Positions 13,263-26,141 of a stretch of 64,000 bases of DNA are shown here, piece by piece; within the stretch, counting starts at the first letter, position 1, and every line of letters begins with the position of its first letter. Made by a program: the position numbers and the translations under genes. This DNA is from Salvator merianae (Eukaryota; Chordata; Lepidosauria; Squamata; Teiidae). The notes beneath the pieces are model-generated. The model saw only the letters and a list, made by a program, of their open reading frames with translations, did not search any database and had not been told where the DNA came from. Where the stretch lies: positions 35,863,946 to 35,927,945 of the forward strand of contig QVOM02000116.1 in assembly GCA_003586115.2 (NCBI GenBank), in the 5' to 3' direction.

Positions 13263-16200
13263 TTCTTACTTATTTTTTATTTTTATTATTTTGCAAACCT
13301 ATAAAATTACATTATACATTGAACATTCTTATATGAGTATTGTTGCCGACTTCCTCCTTCATTGACAGTTTCTTCTATGTTTCATATTTCTTACCCCTCC
13401 TATTCCCATTCCATTCTTTTCTCCACCGAATGTCCTCCTTCTTCATCATTCTTCAAATCCAGCAATCACAAGTCCACTGTCCAGCTCTTGCAGAACGTTC
13501 ATAAAGGGTTTCCAGTTTCTGTAAAACCTATCAACTGTCTTATTTCTCAGAAGATTTGCCAATTTGTCCATCTTGACCAGGTCCATCATTTGACTAACCA
13601 ATCATCCACCATCGGTATTTTTTCCCCTTTCCATTTCTGAGCATATACAATTCTGGCTGCAGTTACCATATTTTGCAATAACACATTAACACCGTCAAAC
13701 TTGTTTTCTATTATCCCCAGCAGGAAAACTTCCAGTTTAAAGGGAATGTTTGTCTTTAAGATTTTCTGCACAGATGTAAATATTTGGACCCAAAACTTTT
13801 TAGCTTTTGCACAAGTCCACCACATATAATAAAATGTGCTCTCTTGTTTTTTACATTTCCAACACTTACTTGACATACCTTGATACATTTTAGAAATTTT
13901 ATAAGATGTTAACTACCGTCGATACATCATCTTATATATGTTCACTTTCAACATATTACATACAGTAAATTTCATATCTTTCGTCCACAGTTTTTCCCAT
14001 TGATCCATCAAGATATTATAGCCAAAATATTTTGCCCATGTTGTCATATCTTCTTTAACTTGCTCTTGTTCTAATTCTATTTTTAAAAGGAAATTATACA
14101 GTGCCCCTATAGTCCCTCTTTCTTCTTTTTCCAATTCCTCTTCCCATTTCTGTCTTTCTAATTCAAAATTCATCCTTCTTTTATCCTCTTTAAAAACATC
14201 CATCAGTTGGGCATACATTGACCATTGTACTTCCAACCCCTCCTTGTTTAACCGCTCTCTTGTTTTCAGGAAAAATTCATCTGTTTCATTATTTTTACTC
14301 AACACCTCTTCATATTTAATCCAATTTTCTCTTCTCCCAAATTCTTTAAATAAGCCTTCATGTGGTGAAACCCACACTGGTATTTTAAAGTATAGTCAAC
14401 TTTTATATTTGTTCCAAATTTTCCATAATGCGTGTCTTAACATAGCGATTCTTAAAAGCAGCATTTACCTTTACCTTCTCATACCATAAGTATCCGTGCC
14501 AACCATATCTTAAATCAAAGCCTTCCAACTGCAACAATCTTATCTCTTAGACAAAACCATTTAGCAATCCAGTTTAGACAACAAGCTGCATAGCATTAAT
14601 TTTAAATTCGGAAGACCCAACCTTCCTCTTTCTTTTGTATCTTGCATCAATTTAAAACGTATTCTTGGCTTTTTACCTTGCCATATAAATCTTGTCAAGT
14701 TCTTCTGCCACTGCTTAAATACCTCTTCATTGATTATTACTGGTATGGATTGAAACAAAAACATCATTCTTGGCAAAACATTCATTTTTAAGACTGAGAT
14801 TCTACCCAATAATGATAAACGCAATTTAGACCATTTTTCCAAGTCTTGCTTAATTTGGGACCAAAGTTTCATATAATTATTCTGATACAATGCCAAATTT
14901 TGTTTAGTCAGCCACACACCTAAATATTTAACTTTCTTTTCTATGTCAAAACCAGATTTTGTTCCCAGATCTTCTTGTTCTTTCTGTGTCATATTTTAAC
15001 TAGTATTTTAGTCTTTTTCTCGTTAATTTTCAAACCCACCGTCTTCCCAAATGTCTCTAACAAAAGTTTAACTGTTTCTATTGATTAATTTGGATCTTTC
15101 AGAATAATCACTATATCATCTGCAAATGTTCTTAATCAATATTAGTCTCTTGCCTTATAGCTCTATTCATTACCTCTAGTGCCAGTATAAATAAAAGTGG
15201 TGAGAGTGGACATCCTTGTCTTGTACCTTTTTATATTACAAACTCTTGTGAGACTTCTCCATTAATTGTAAGTTGGGCTGATTGAGTTGTATAAATTGTT
15301 CTAATCCATTTTATAAAGTTCTCTCCAAAGTTCATTCTGTCTAGAAGATTAAACATAAAGTTCCAATTCAAATTATCAAAGGCTTTTTCTGCATCTAGAA
15401 AAATTAGCACTGCTTGTACCTCATTATGTTATATTCTATAACATCAGTTATCGTTCTCATATTGTCTTTCATTTGCCTCTTAGGAAGAAATCCTGCTTGA
15501 TCTTGATGAATAAATTCTTGTAACACGTGTTTCAACCTTGTTGCCATTATACTTGCAAAAACTTTATAATCATTATTCAATAACGATATTGGTCTATAAT
15601 TTTTTGGTAGTGTCAAATCCTGACCCTCTTTTGGGATTAAGGTTATAAATGCTTTTTCCCAACTTTCCGGTATTTTCCCACTGTCCGGTATACTATTCAT
15701 TGTCATCAACAGTGGTAGCTGAAGTTCTTCTTGGAATACTTGATAGTAAACTGCTGTTAATCCATCCGGACCTGGTGCTTTCCCTCCCTTCATTTTCTTG
15801 ATCGCATCAGAAAGTTCCCTTGGCATTCAACATAATCCTATGTTGTTGTGAAATTTGCGGTAAGTTTTGTTTTTCCAAATAATTTTTAATATCTTCTCCG
15901 GAACTTCTTTCTTTTTACAGAGTTTTTTGTAGAACTCACACATTACTTTCTGAATATCTGTTCTATTTGCTACCTCTTTGTCAGCCTCCTTCAGTTTTAA
16001 AATTACCTTGTTAGCTTTTTCCTTTCCCAGTTTATATGCCAGTCACTTCCCTGGTTTATTGGCTGATTCGAAATTCTTTTGCTTCAGATAAGTCAGTTTC
16101 CTTTCCATTTCCTCCACAACCATCAATGAAAGTTCCTTTTGTAAGGTTTTTAAGTTTCTTAGAGTTTCTCAACAGTCTGGCTTTTGCTTTAGTTCTGTCT

Positions 16201-16997
16201 CCTTCTTCTTGATCTCCTCTAACAATTTCTGCCTTTTGGCTTGTTTTTTCTTCCTCATTTCCTTGTTCATTCTAATCAAACGACCCCTGATAAATGCTTT
16301 GCTGGCATCCCATACTATGTTCAGAGGTGTCCCTTTGTTTAGGTTGACTTCAAAATACTCTCTAATTTTTCTTTTACATTGTTGTATCACTTCCTCTTTT
16401 TAAAAAATATATTCATTTACTCTCCATTTGGATTTTCTTGGTCTGCATCCTATCACTACTTTTACTGGATTGTGGTCCACAAATGCTTTAGGCAGAATAT
16501 CCGCTTCCGTTACCAGATCTGCAATAGTCTTATACATTAAAATCATATCAATCCTTGAAAACTATTTAAGTCTCTCTGAAAAATATGTATATTATTTTGC
16601 GTTGCCATTTTTATATCTCCAAATATCTTGTAGTTGCGTAATTTCCATCAAGTCAAAAAAGGATTTTGGTAATTTACCTTGTGAAGCTTTAATGTCTTTT
16701 GAAGCTAATTTATCCATTGACGGGTCAATTACTCCATTCCAATCTCCTAGAAGACACCAATTTTCATAATCAAGAGCCAATATGCTATTTCTTAAGTCTT
16801 CAAAAAAATTCTGTTTTTTCGTATTTGGAGCATATATCCCTAAGATCAAAATTTTAATTCCATTTATTTCAATCTCAACTCCAAGGAAGCTTCCGTCCTT
16901 GTCTTTTATTTTTAGCTTTGGATTCAAATGTTGTTTAGCGTATATCACTACATCATTTTTCTTTTTTGGGCCTGATGCAATAAATTCTTGTCATTTA
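13263..16997 (-). mobile_element. 5'-truncated L1 LINE
   Basis: A 3.7-kb non-LTR element lies in the same orientation as ARHGAP21. It begins at an A-rich tail (read as T-rich at 13261-13292) and ends inside the endonuclease domain near 16997. The flanks carry a 10-bp direct repeat, AATGACTTTT, at 13253-13262 and 16998-17007, as expected for target-primed insertion. The 5' UTR, ORF1 and the first part of ORF2 are missing. A-rich tail sequence includes AATAAA-like signals in the sense of the host gene. Confidence 0.93.
13500..16995 (-). pseudogene. L1 ORF2 remnant (endonuclease-reverse transcriptase)
   Basis: Domains follow the L1 order on the minus strand, broken by frameshifts and stops. The apurinic-type endonuclease lies at 16592-16995 (ILGIYAPN, LLGDWNGVIDPS); its first ~70 residues are gone. 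A linker lies at 16169-16390. The reverse transcriptase fingers and palm lie at 15404-15826 (GKAPGPDGL, NYRPISLLN, DQAGFLPKRQ). Beyond a frameshift, [13 protein letters not shown] sequence is at about 15171-15230 and the catalytic FADD codons are intact at 15115-15126. The thumb and C-terminal region are at 14561-14992 and 13913-14377. A C-terminal cysteine motif is at 13586-13888 (CWKC then WWTC). In that motif the usual histidine before WW appears replaced by tyrosine. The copy cannot make a full protein. The family is the vertebrate L1 clade; subfamily is not determined. Confidence 0.93.
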
Positions 16998-19449
16998 AAT
17001 GACTTTTAAATGGGTCAACTTATTAAGCAAACACAAATTCAAGTCAAAACATTTGAATTCCTTTCAATGCTGTGTTTCTTCAAGTCTCTTTGAGAGAACA
17101 CAAAAGCAAAATGTGCACAAAAATACTGCCAGTTTTAACAAGCATAGGCAGGAAGATTTGCTGGATTTCTTAACCCAAAACTACTATGTAGTGGACGAAA
17201 AATAAGATTCAACCAGTGAAAAAAGCGGGAGGAAGAGTTTTCAATCCACTATTTCAGGAGACATGTACAAGTTGTGATTTGTGAAATTTTGGTAAATTAT
17301 AATGCAGTCCAAAGAAATCTGATGTTGTACAAATGAAGATTAGTAGCAAGAAATCAGCAAAATCCCCATCTAGAGTCCTCTATATAGTGTTGGCAGCACC
17401 ATATCCCTTCCTATTAATTTCTAGAAAAACACCTCACTCACTTCCAGGGAATCATCAATAACAGAGACAAAGATGGGGTGCAAACCAATCAAGAGGGATA
17501 TGGGTCTAAAATACTACCTCCCATGTTAATTCTGCAGAATGCCCCATTCACATCATTGGCCTCCAACAATTTGAACTCATCCCAGATAGAACCACAAATC
17601 ATTGTTTTAGTCATTTCTGTGGACTCTGATCCTTGCACAGGTGTTGCAGAAGCCGATGGGATGATATTCAATGCAACCATCCTGCAAAGGGATTGGGTCA
17701 CCCCCGAAACACCCGCTGGATGAGGGCAGAGAAGTTCATGGTGCTGCAGAGTTATATTGTATTGAATCTGTATTGAATCTATATTGTATTGTATCTGTAT
17801 GAAGCAAATGTAGGACCAAGGTTTCTCTTCCTTTCCTTGGATTTGTCACTGTTGCTTAGAAGGGAAGGGGGAGTAGGGAGGAGGAGGCAGCAGCCTAGTG
17901 ATTAGCACTGAGATTTACAGATATGGATCTCAGCTGGCACTTAATGATGCCAACACAAGCTATTCTTTATCCTCCTTTGGAAACTGGCAATTACTAACCA
18001 AAGAATGGCCTTCAGTTTATGAGCACAGCTCAGTTCAAATACTGACCCATTGAAAGACAAATTCTAGGCTTGAGATGTTTTGCGTAAGAAAGCTGGCTTT
18101 CCATTATTCTCCTGCAGAGCCCCAAGGAGCATATTTTTCATCCAGTATGGATCCTTTCTCCCTATCCCTCCCTCCCTCACTCCTTCCATGTCTGTCTGCC
18201 CCTCCTGCTCTCTCTCACACACATGTATGTACACATACTAGAGCAGGAAATCCAAGAAGAAAGAAAGCAGATGACCAAGAGGAAGATGATCAGGAGGAAG
18301 AAGGGATGACAGTCCCCCATGATGGCAAGTAATAATAGCACTTTATGCTTCCTGATTCCTTACCAGTGATGCCTTTTACTGTTAGCAGCACAAGAGCTGG
18401 AGGCCATCTACTCTGCACCCCGCACCCAATTATAGCTTGAAAAGGTGCAGAAAATTAACCGTCTGAAATTAACCAGGGCGCTGAAACAATTCCCTTAGGA
18501 GGAATGGTTACAATGTTTAAAAACCCCTAATGAGGAATAGTTACAATGTTTAAAGCTTTTTAGTTTCAAGTTAGTTCAGATATCATAGAACTCTTATCAG
18601 CAACGTTACCCAACCTTGCAAAGAGAAAACCTATGTCACTGTTTGATTTAGAGGTTTTGTTTGTTTTGATCAGCCATACTACCCTAGGACCTTGGGCTGA
18701 AGCTAAATAGTATTAAGGAATAAAGCCACTCATAGATCTACCATAAGCAGGATTTTTTTTCTTACTTTTTCATAATACAAAAACTGCCTTTCACCCAGCA
18801 AAAACTGAATTATGGGAAAGTGTGGACAGAAAAAAAGGAGTCTTCACAAAGTATTCTTTAAAATAACACAAACTGATTGGAGTAACAGGCTTAGCAACCT
18901 TTCACATGAGTAGTGTTCACTAATACATCAGAAAAGGGGAAACTGAACTCATTGTAGTTGCTATGGATACCACTATACAAAAATCAGAAGGCAAAAAGGA
19001 AACAAACCTGAACCTCAAAACCCTGAACACTAACTGCCAAAAATATCTTGCAAGGATTTGATTCTCTACCATGGTTTATGTACCACTGGGCAAAAACGAA
19101 TTTCTCCTAATCAAGTGAAAAACTATATACTTTTCAGTTATTAAAATAATACTAATGATTAAGTAGCAATATCTTTGCAAACACAATTTAAATTTAAGAT
19201 CAATAGCAAAAACATAGTTCAGATTATTATATATACATTAAATATTTGCACAAAAAAAATTAAAAATATTGAGTAATCTTCCTGTCATTAAAATATATAC
19301 ATTAATCTTCTCCTTAAAATGTAACATAAAAAAGAAGAAAGTAACTCATTTTTTCAGTATAAACAAAGGGGATGCTTCCCCCTCGCCCAAATTCTGGGTA
19401 GTTTGTTCAACATAACCACTCATTTCTGACTGCAGGAAAGTAGTTAGGG

Positions 19450-19535
19450 TAATATAATCTATTCTATCTGTTTTTATAGTGATTTTCTTGTGCCCCACCC
19501 TGAGACCGTCGGGTATGGGGTGGGATAGAAAGAAA
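19450..19535 (+). mobile_element. LINE/SINE 3' tail-like fragment
   Basis: TGCCCCACCCTGAGACCGTC then GGGTATGGGGTGGGATAGAA matches the general form of squamate LINE/SINE 3' ends that form a small stem. Confidence 0.5.
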
Positions 19536-21588
19536 AATGTGCTTCTGATAAGAAAATATGACGCCCCCTGCCCACACACAAAACCAAAAACTTGCACAGT
19601 ATGATAGTAAATACCACACTCAGCAGTCAGTAAAACCACACCCAGGTCAGTTTCTGCTCCACACTCCACTTTGGTTCCACTGCCCCAACAAAAAGCCAGT
19701 TTTGTACTACAGCAGCTATGCTACTGCAGATGACAAGAATGTTGTCAACAAACAAAAATTCTTTAAATATGTACTTAAAATGTAAGCAACCATAGCTAAG
19801 TTAGTCAGAAAATTGAAATGTTATCTCAAGAATGAGCAAAGAAAATGCATTATCTGAGGATATTTGACTTCATGTTTAAATATCATTCAGGGTAAAAACA
19901 CTCTCAATTATTTCCATGCTGTAGTTACAATTATACCTTAATATAACAAATAAAATATTTATTTCAGAGTACTTAGCTGTATTTCTTTCCCACTTACATT
20001 CTTCCTACAGTCATATTAAATGGTAATTATAGATGATCTGACATATATACATTCACAACAAACAAAATCCTACATCCCTTAAGCAGTGAAACTTTATTCG
20101 CAGACAAGACAGGAAATTAAATATCAGAACCAATGCCTTCAAGAACATCAATTCCATGTTATTAATTTTTTTAAACAAAACAACTGCTAAAGCAGTGACA
20201 TCAAGACCCAAGATAAAATCTTTTAACTGATGGCAAATTTAAAGCTTTTGGATAAATACAGCAGCAAAATTATTAAAACGAAGATTACTCATGTTACATG
20301 TACGAAGTTAGAATGCAGAATGACAAACTTCTGTCCTACAGCCAACGATTTTTTAAAAAGCCTACATTATAGCCGTGGGAGCAGTATTTGCCAATTTAAT
20401 TTTCTCTTTTACATCTAGGTAAGGTGGTGGAATTACTAAACTAGTGTCTGAAATAAGTAATTGACCAGAGAAGAACAAATAAAGCAAAGCCCCATACAGA
20501 CATAAAAATAATGTGCTACCCTGGAACCAGTGCCTTTCTGAATGGCTTATGAATAACCTTAACTGTGCCAAGGATAAGTAGAAAAGAGATATCAAGTGAA
20601 ACCTGTGATCTCCAAACAGTGAGAAATGCACTAGTTAGATACCATGAAACACTCTTAGGAAGGATGCTGTACAGCTCAAAAGAAAAAGAAAAGGGAAAAT
20701 GAAATAACAATGTACAGCATTTAATAAATAAAAATACATTTGCAACTGTACTAGTTTGGGGGCAAAAGGAGCACAATATTTTTCTGAACAGTGTGAAGAA
20801 AAGAGGAGATGTTTTTCTGTGTTCTTCAGCAACATGACAAGTTAAACCTACTCAATGAAGCTAAGCATTAGGAGGTTCAAGACAAATGCTTGTGGTTTCC
20901 CCATTTGTTGGCCTTGATTATCCAAAAATTGAATAACAAGACCATTTATATGCAATTTTTGACACAAGACTAGCTTTTGAAGATTTGGGAAAGGAAGATA
21001 TTCCCTTTTCAGGGATTCAACAGTTGGCAAGGGCTTCACTCAATGCACAGCTGAAATACAGAAAGTCACTACCTAAGATGTAGCGGTGGTGATCAACTCA
21101 GAACCAAATTAGTCCAAACTTTCAACATCCAAGTAGGAAGGAAGATTAATGAAAGATATTAAACTATGCACAGAAAGAGAAGTTAATCATTTTTTCTACT
21201 GCTGCAAAACTAAAGAAAATTTCTCCTGCATGTTCACTTTCTTGGTATCAGCAAGAAATTTCACCTACTCCCATCAAGACCTGACATACAACTGTGAGAG
21301 CTACAGTTGATCTACATTTGTAGAAACTGTACTTCCCAACTGCAACAGGCAACTATCCACTACCAAAGCTGAATGCAACACAGTTCTATCAGATTGATCC
21401 CATACAAAAGCCACACTTGACTAATATTTAAGGCAATGAACAACTGACCACAACTCAACAGTACAACAATTGCTTGGAAAGTAGATGGCCACAGGTTCCA
21501 TCTCCCCAGAAGGTTGGCAAACCATTACTGCATTACTGTCAAAGAAACTGCATGGATGTATCTATACTGTCAATCAGTTTTGAGAATA

Positions 21589-21753
21589 CAGTAATTACTC
21601 ATTTTAAGCAAATTCAGTTTATGCGATTTCAATATAACATGATTTACTAACTGAGACCCCAATAATATGTTTTCTCTAACTTTAAAGATCTATTACTTGC
21701 TTAACATGACCACTTGCTGGAACTAAACCCTTGCATTAAGCATGGCTGTACTG
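21589..21753. mobile_element. Tigger-like MITE
   Basis: 165 bp with ends CAGTAATTACTCATTTTAAGC (left) and, read inward on the other strand, CAGTACAGCCATGCTTAATGC. TA precedes the left end; the right flank is CA, a one-base decay. An internal TTTATGCGATTTC motif fits this class. Confidence 0.55.
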
Positions 21754-23896
21754 CAGTCAGTGTTTTCTACACCATTTCAGCACACTCCGGTTCTTTTTCC
21801 CAGCTATATGGTAGGACACCAGGTGTTTTCTCTGTGGCAGCACTCTGACTGTGGAATAACTCCCTGCAAGCACATGTGGCACTGATACCTTTGGAATTCT
21901 AATATCAGACAACCTGAGCTCTGCAAAATGTCACAAGTGGGAGTCAAAGGAGCCTTGATGGAGTATTTTTGAGACTGCATTTTCATGTTATGCTTTTGTT
22001 TGCTTTTAATTTCTTGGAATCCATGTGCTTTTAATTGTAAAGTAAGCACTCTAGAATCATAAAATAAGTTTAATCCATAATATGATATCTTGACATTTCT
22101 AACAACCTGCTTAGAGTACACATTGCAATAATAAAAATGAAATCTAATTAAAGTAGCACCTATACATCGTCTCCAAGGCAGGAGCTTTAAATGTTCCCCT
22201 GCCCCAAACTGGCATCAAGTCCCTGCTGCTGCCCTTAGGCAGAGAACGGGGCACACTGACCTCTGAGCAGGCTTTCCCACTCTGACACCACCATGCTCCC
22301 TTGACTCCGTTAACAGAAGCCCTTCAGCCACTATGAGTCAAAAGGAAGGATGCTGCCTATGCCTTCACAGCTGGCTACTATGGAGACCAAAAATCAACCT
22401 CTAAGTCAACCAGAACAGTGGCCAATATAAACAGTCTCCTCAGACAGTCAGGTCATGCCTGCTTTGGCTCTCTCCTCTACATGACCCAAGTGTGTACAAA
22501 AACGAAGATTTCATGAGCTGAAATTCCTAGTTTAATGCCTAACATTAAACTGGTGGGAGTTATACTTTCCTTTCTAGAGTAGGCAGCTAGTCTAGGAGCA
22601 CACTTGGAGCCAATTTTATGGATGGAGACAGGGATAGCAGAGGACACAGAAAACACTATCTCTTCTGATGAAAGCTTTGCAATGGTTAGCTATGCACAGG
22701 TAACCTTCCTGTTGGCGTTTTGGGGCTCAGATTTCCATTCTACCATAAAAGGTCCCTGTGTGACATTGGCCCAGTACACCTTGTCCTACATAACCCCCAC
22801 CTCTGCTTTCTGAGACCTGTAGATGAAATTTTACAGAAATTGATCCAACGTTAGCCAGACAGATGGTTACCAAAACAGGCACCAGCTTAAAATATACTTA
22901 GGTACCCAGACTTTGCTAGTTGCGGATGAGATTACTTGGACTATGGACTAATTTCTTTAATGCGTTGATTTTATTTTGCTGTTATTGTGAAATATTTTAT
23001 TTTTATTAATTAGTCAGCAACCCGGGATCTTTTTAATGAAGTGCAATATTAAAATATTTTTAAAAAACTAATACTTCCACAATCCAGCTTACATCAACAG
23101 TAATACTATCATAACTAATACAAAGGTCATGTTTTTCTTAAGCAAACTATTACTTCAAAAATATTAGACATTATTTTCTATTAAATAATGGATAGATCCC
23201 AAGCAAATTAGACAGGCTTATGCCCCAAATAAGTCATAATGTACTTAAATCCCATTATGTCAAGCTAAATGCAACTAACTTACCCTGGAGCACTCACAGC
23301 CTAGTTCCTCCCTTGTTAAAACAGCCCTAGTGGCAGTAAGTTCAGTGACAGAGCAAACTGTCTGGAAACAGAGGTCACAGGTAGAAACAGTCTCTCCCTG
23401 GAAACAGGCAATAGCAAACCACTTCTCTACTATAAAGGTGCCCATGGAGTAAACCAGGAGTGTGTAACATCTTGGTGGTATTTATCAACAAAAAAATCAG
23501 CTTATACTTGTATTAAAGAGATTGCCACTAGATGGCTCTTTTGCTTATCTTTTAAGTAATAACACACAGTAGCTATTTCACAAGTAATAAAAATGTATGA
23601 TTCCTATCCATTGCAGCTTATGTTATACATATAGTGTATAAAAGTCACTGTAGTAATAATAATCAATTTAATTTTTGACATATCAGCCACTGCTTTCTTG
23701 CTGAGCTATTAAGGATGACACATACTGATTGTAAACACCCACCCTGCTACCCTCTCATCGGCGTTATACCAATTTGTCCTTTATTGTAAAAGATTTTGTA
23801 CAATGTCTCTGCAATTATAATTCACATGTCAGGAGTTAAAGGCGGTATTTATTTTACACTAACTTTTAAAAGAGTTGCATTCATACACCTACTACA

Positions 23897-24270
23897 CTAG
23901 TCCTTCGTTATTAATAGGGTGTCGTTCCAGCCAAACGGTACAGATCTGGAAACCTGCAACTAACAAAGGGGCTGGAAACCAGTGGTTTCTGATCACCACT
24001 ACCACCTACAGTTTTACAAAAAAAACCTGTGCAGGAAAGTGCCTGGCTTGACCTCTCTGTTGTTGTTTTTTTACAGTAAGGAGACATTATCTCACAGAGC
24101 CACTTATTCAGTCCCTCCAATTCACTATATTCTCTCAAGAAGCTCAAGTCCACCAACCCCAAGCCCACCTTCTTCACCTTCAACTGCTGCCCAACTGCTT
24201 CCTTTCTCAAGGAGTCATTCAACTGCAATAGCTCCTAAATATTCGAACAATGGTTTCGCTCACACCTAAC
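23897..24270. mobile_element. Possible Tigger-like non-autonomous element
   Basis: The left side reads AGTCCTTCGTTATTAATAGG, then GTGTCGTTCCAGCCAAACGG, a pogo-type end. The right side, read on the other strand, has AGCGAAACCATTGTTCGAAT. The interior carries overlapping open frames on both strands (about 95-105 codons) with no domain I recognise. Confidence 0.4.
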
Positions 24271-24819
24271 AGTTCCCTGAGTACATGGAAGTCTTATGAC
24301 ACAGGAGTTCCGTTCTGCTACCCCACTGACAGGTTTAAAATTACTTAGTTCATCACTAGAGATGATATTTTATAATACATATTCCTCCATGTATTCATGT
24401 TTACACATTCATATTTTACCTTTTGCTCACTTAGTTCTAAACCACTAAAGTGGACCTACAAAATTCATATATGATGCATTCATAAAATAATAAAATGCTA
24501 GTATTTAAAACACATTTCCTAAAACAGGCATAAACAGGTAAGATTTGCATATGAAAATACAACTATTCTTTGTAAAATGTGGTTTCCCTAGCTGAGAAGC
24601 AAAATGCAATCTCTTTATACATTGTGATGTGCAGCCACAGGGACTTGTAAAAAAACATATTACACAAGTAACTGCTAGCTCTGGAATCAGACCATCATAC
24701 TAAGCAAAGAACAACCATATTAGACAGTTTATTCACAATCCACAATCAGTATATAATCTAATATAGACAATCGTATTGTTGTTAAAAAAATGCAATTCAA
24801 ATTTTGAGAAAAAACTTAC

Positions 24820-24844
24820 CACTTTTATTTCCATTCTCTTCATC
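24820..24844 (-). CDS. ARHGAP21: ARHGAP21 25-nt microexon within the PDZ domain
   Basis: This exon is only 25 nt long. On the minus strand it sits between a TTTTAG acceptor and a GTAAGTTTT donor, and reads DEENGNKS plus the first base of a glycine codon completed in the next exon. It continues directly from FSFK of the preceding exon. The acidic, Asn/Gly-rich peptide is the expected surface-loop insert between the first PDZ strands in ARHGAP21 (the equivalent human stretch also begins DEENGN). Because 25 is not a multiple of three, skipping it would shift the frame of everything downstream. The call depends on joining to both neighbours, which works in frame. It could not have been recognised from length alone. 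Confidence 0.92.
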
Positions 24845-25958
24845 CTAAAATAAAATAAAAATTCAAAATTATTGCATAAAAACGATAGGACCTTTTAAAA
24901 AACAATTTGCTTCAAGCTGCTACAGAGTCACACCAACAGCACCAAAATATCCTGGTTTGAAAGGTCAGCTGGTAATTTCAGTTCTGAAAAATGGGGCAAG
25001 ACCTCATAATAATTCTGTTAACAGTCTTCATAATGTTAATAATAATTAACATAGAATTAATTTAAATGCTTAATTTAATGCAGGTAAACAAAAGACTACA
25101 GAAAGAATGCTGTTTTAAATAAACCTTTTTATTGTACTCTATGATGCCAAAGTTCACTATTCAAAGAAGCATATAAAAAGCCACAAGATGCTATCTTGCA
25201 ATGAGTCAATCCATTAGCCAAATCAACCCAACATTACCTACTCTAACAGAACCTCTCCAATTCAAACAGAGGACTTTTATAGCCCTATGAGAAGAATCTA
25301 TGTAGGACAAAGAATCTGCTCTACAGATAATCTAAGGTCATTTTATACAAACTGAGATCTATAGTCTGTAGAATATATATCTATATCTATATCTATGTAT
25401 ATGTATATGTATGTGTGTGTGTGTGTGTGACCCTAAAAGCTAAGTGACACCCCAAATTGCTTTTGAACAGCAGTGATGATTTTCTTGTGGTTAAAGTTGG
25501 TGCGTGTGTGTGTATGTGTAAATTTCAGTCTGTAAAACAATAATAAAACCTTTATTATTAAAGAGTTCCATTGATAATAAGCATGAAAAATCTAGTTCTT
25601 CTCTTTTGCTTGTTAACTGTGTTGAGACCTATGTTTGAGGACCAGTAATCCAAGATAGTCCAACAGGAAGTATTAAATCTCTAGTTAGCAGAGGAACTGC
25701 ACAGCACAGAAATCCAACATCCAAAATCTACAACTTTCTTAAGAAGTAAATCCTACTGTGTTAAATGGGGCTGAAACAAGCCAAAATTTGCTGCTAAATT
25801 GTCTGCAAATTTGCTGCTAAATTGAAACAGATTGTAGGACATGCTGAGCTATAAACTACTGTGCAATACTTGTACTGGCAAAACATTCACCATTATCATT
25901 CTATACATGCGGCTATGATCCTTTTCCTGTATTAAGTGCTATTATTTGTGTCACTCAC
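24845..25958 (-). other. ARHGAP21: ARHGAP21 intron, 1.1 kb
   Basis: Phase-0 intron upstream of the microexon. It contains a TATC/TA/TG simple repeat at 25372-25430. Nothing else was recognised. Confidence 0.85.
25372..25430. repeat. Simple repeat (TATC/TATG/TG)n
   Basis: A compound microsatellite that moves from TATATC to TATATG to (GT)n. Confidence 0.95.
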
Positions 25959-26141
25959 CTTAAAAGAGAACTGAACAGCTGATTCTGGGGGGTAAACAAT
26001 GAAATGCCTTAAGGTGAAACCAAAGCCCTGTGATGTTCTTCGTAAAACTACCGTTTTGGGACCCGGCCACGAGAATGTTTCTTCATCCTCTGATGGGGAT
26101 ACAACTTCACTTTGTTCTTTTCCATCTTTATTTTTGGACAC
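25959..26141 (-). CDS. ARHGAP21: ARHGAP21 coding exon: N-terminal leader and start of PDZ domain
   Basis: This is the most 5' coding exon visible, 61 codons, phase 0 at both ends. On the minus strand it follows a TATTATTAG acceptor and ends TTTAAG before a GTGAGT donor. The peptide opens [12 protein letters not shown], a stretch typical of ARHGAP21 rather than its paralogue ARHGAP23. Then comes an acidic serine-rich linker and FSWPGPK. The PDZ domain starts near codon 27. The ligand-binding loop reads QGFGFTL (codons 38-44), followed by [17 protein letters not shown]21 is a large Rho-family GAP that acts on CDC42 and RHOA, works at the Golgi and at cell junctions, and carries PDZ, PH and RhoGAP domains in that order. 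The exon is not the first coding one: it opens at an acceptor with no start codon, and about 20 residues of leader are expected upstream. Assignment is from recalled family sequence. Confidence 0.96.

Larger units (their letters stand above)
9614..24819 (-). other. ARHGAP21: ARHGAP21 intron, 15.2 kb
   Basis: Phase-1 intron following the microexon. About a quarter is the L1 copy at 13.26-17.0 kb. It also holds the LTR-like block (11.2-11.7 kb), the palindrome at 12.1 kb, an L2-like tail at 19.45-19.53 kb and Tigger-like MITEs at 21.6 and 23.9 kb. The stretches 9.6-11.1, 17.0-19.4, 19.6-21.5 and 21.8-23.8 kb show nothing I can name. Confidence 0.85.

Noticed and set aside
24829..24846. Reading the 24.8-kb match as chance because it is so short
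   Set aside because: It joins both flanking exons in phase, has consensus splice sites, and restores the frame over the whole PDZ domain.
25959..26141. Assignment to ARHGAP23 instead of ARHGAP21
   Set aside because: The [10 protein letters not shown] leader, DEENGN insert and [11 protein letters not shown] core fit ARHGAP21; the paralogue differs at these places as far as I recall.
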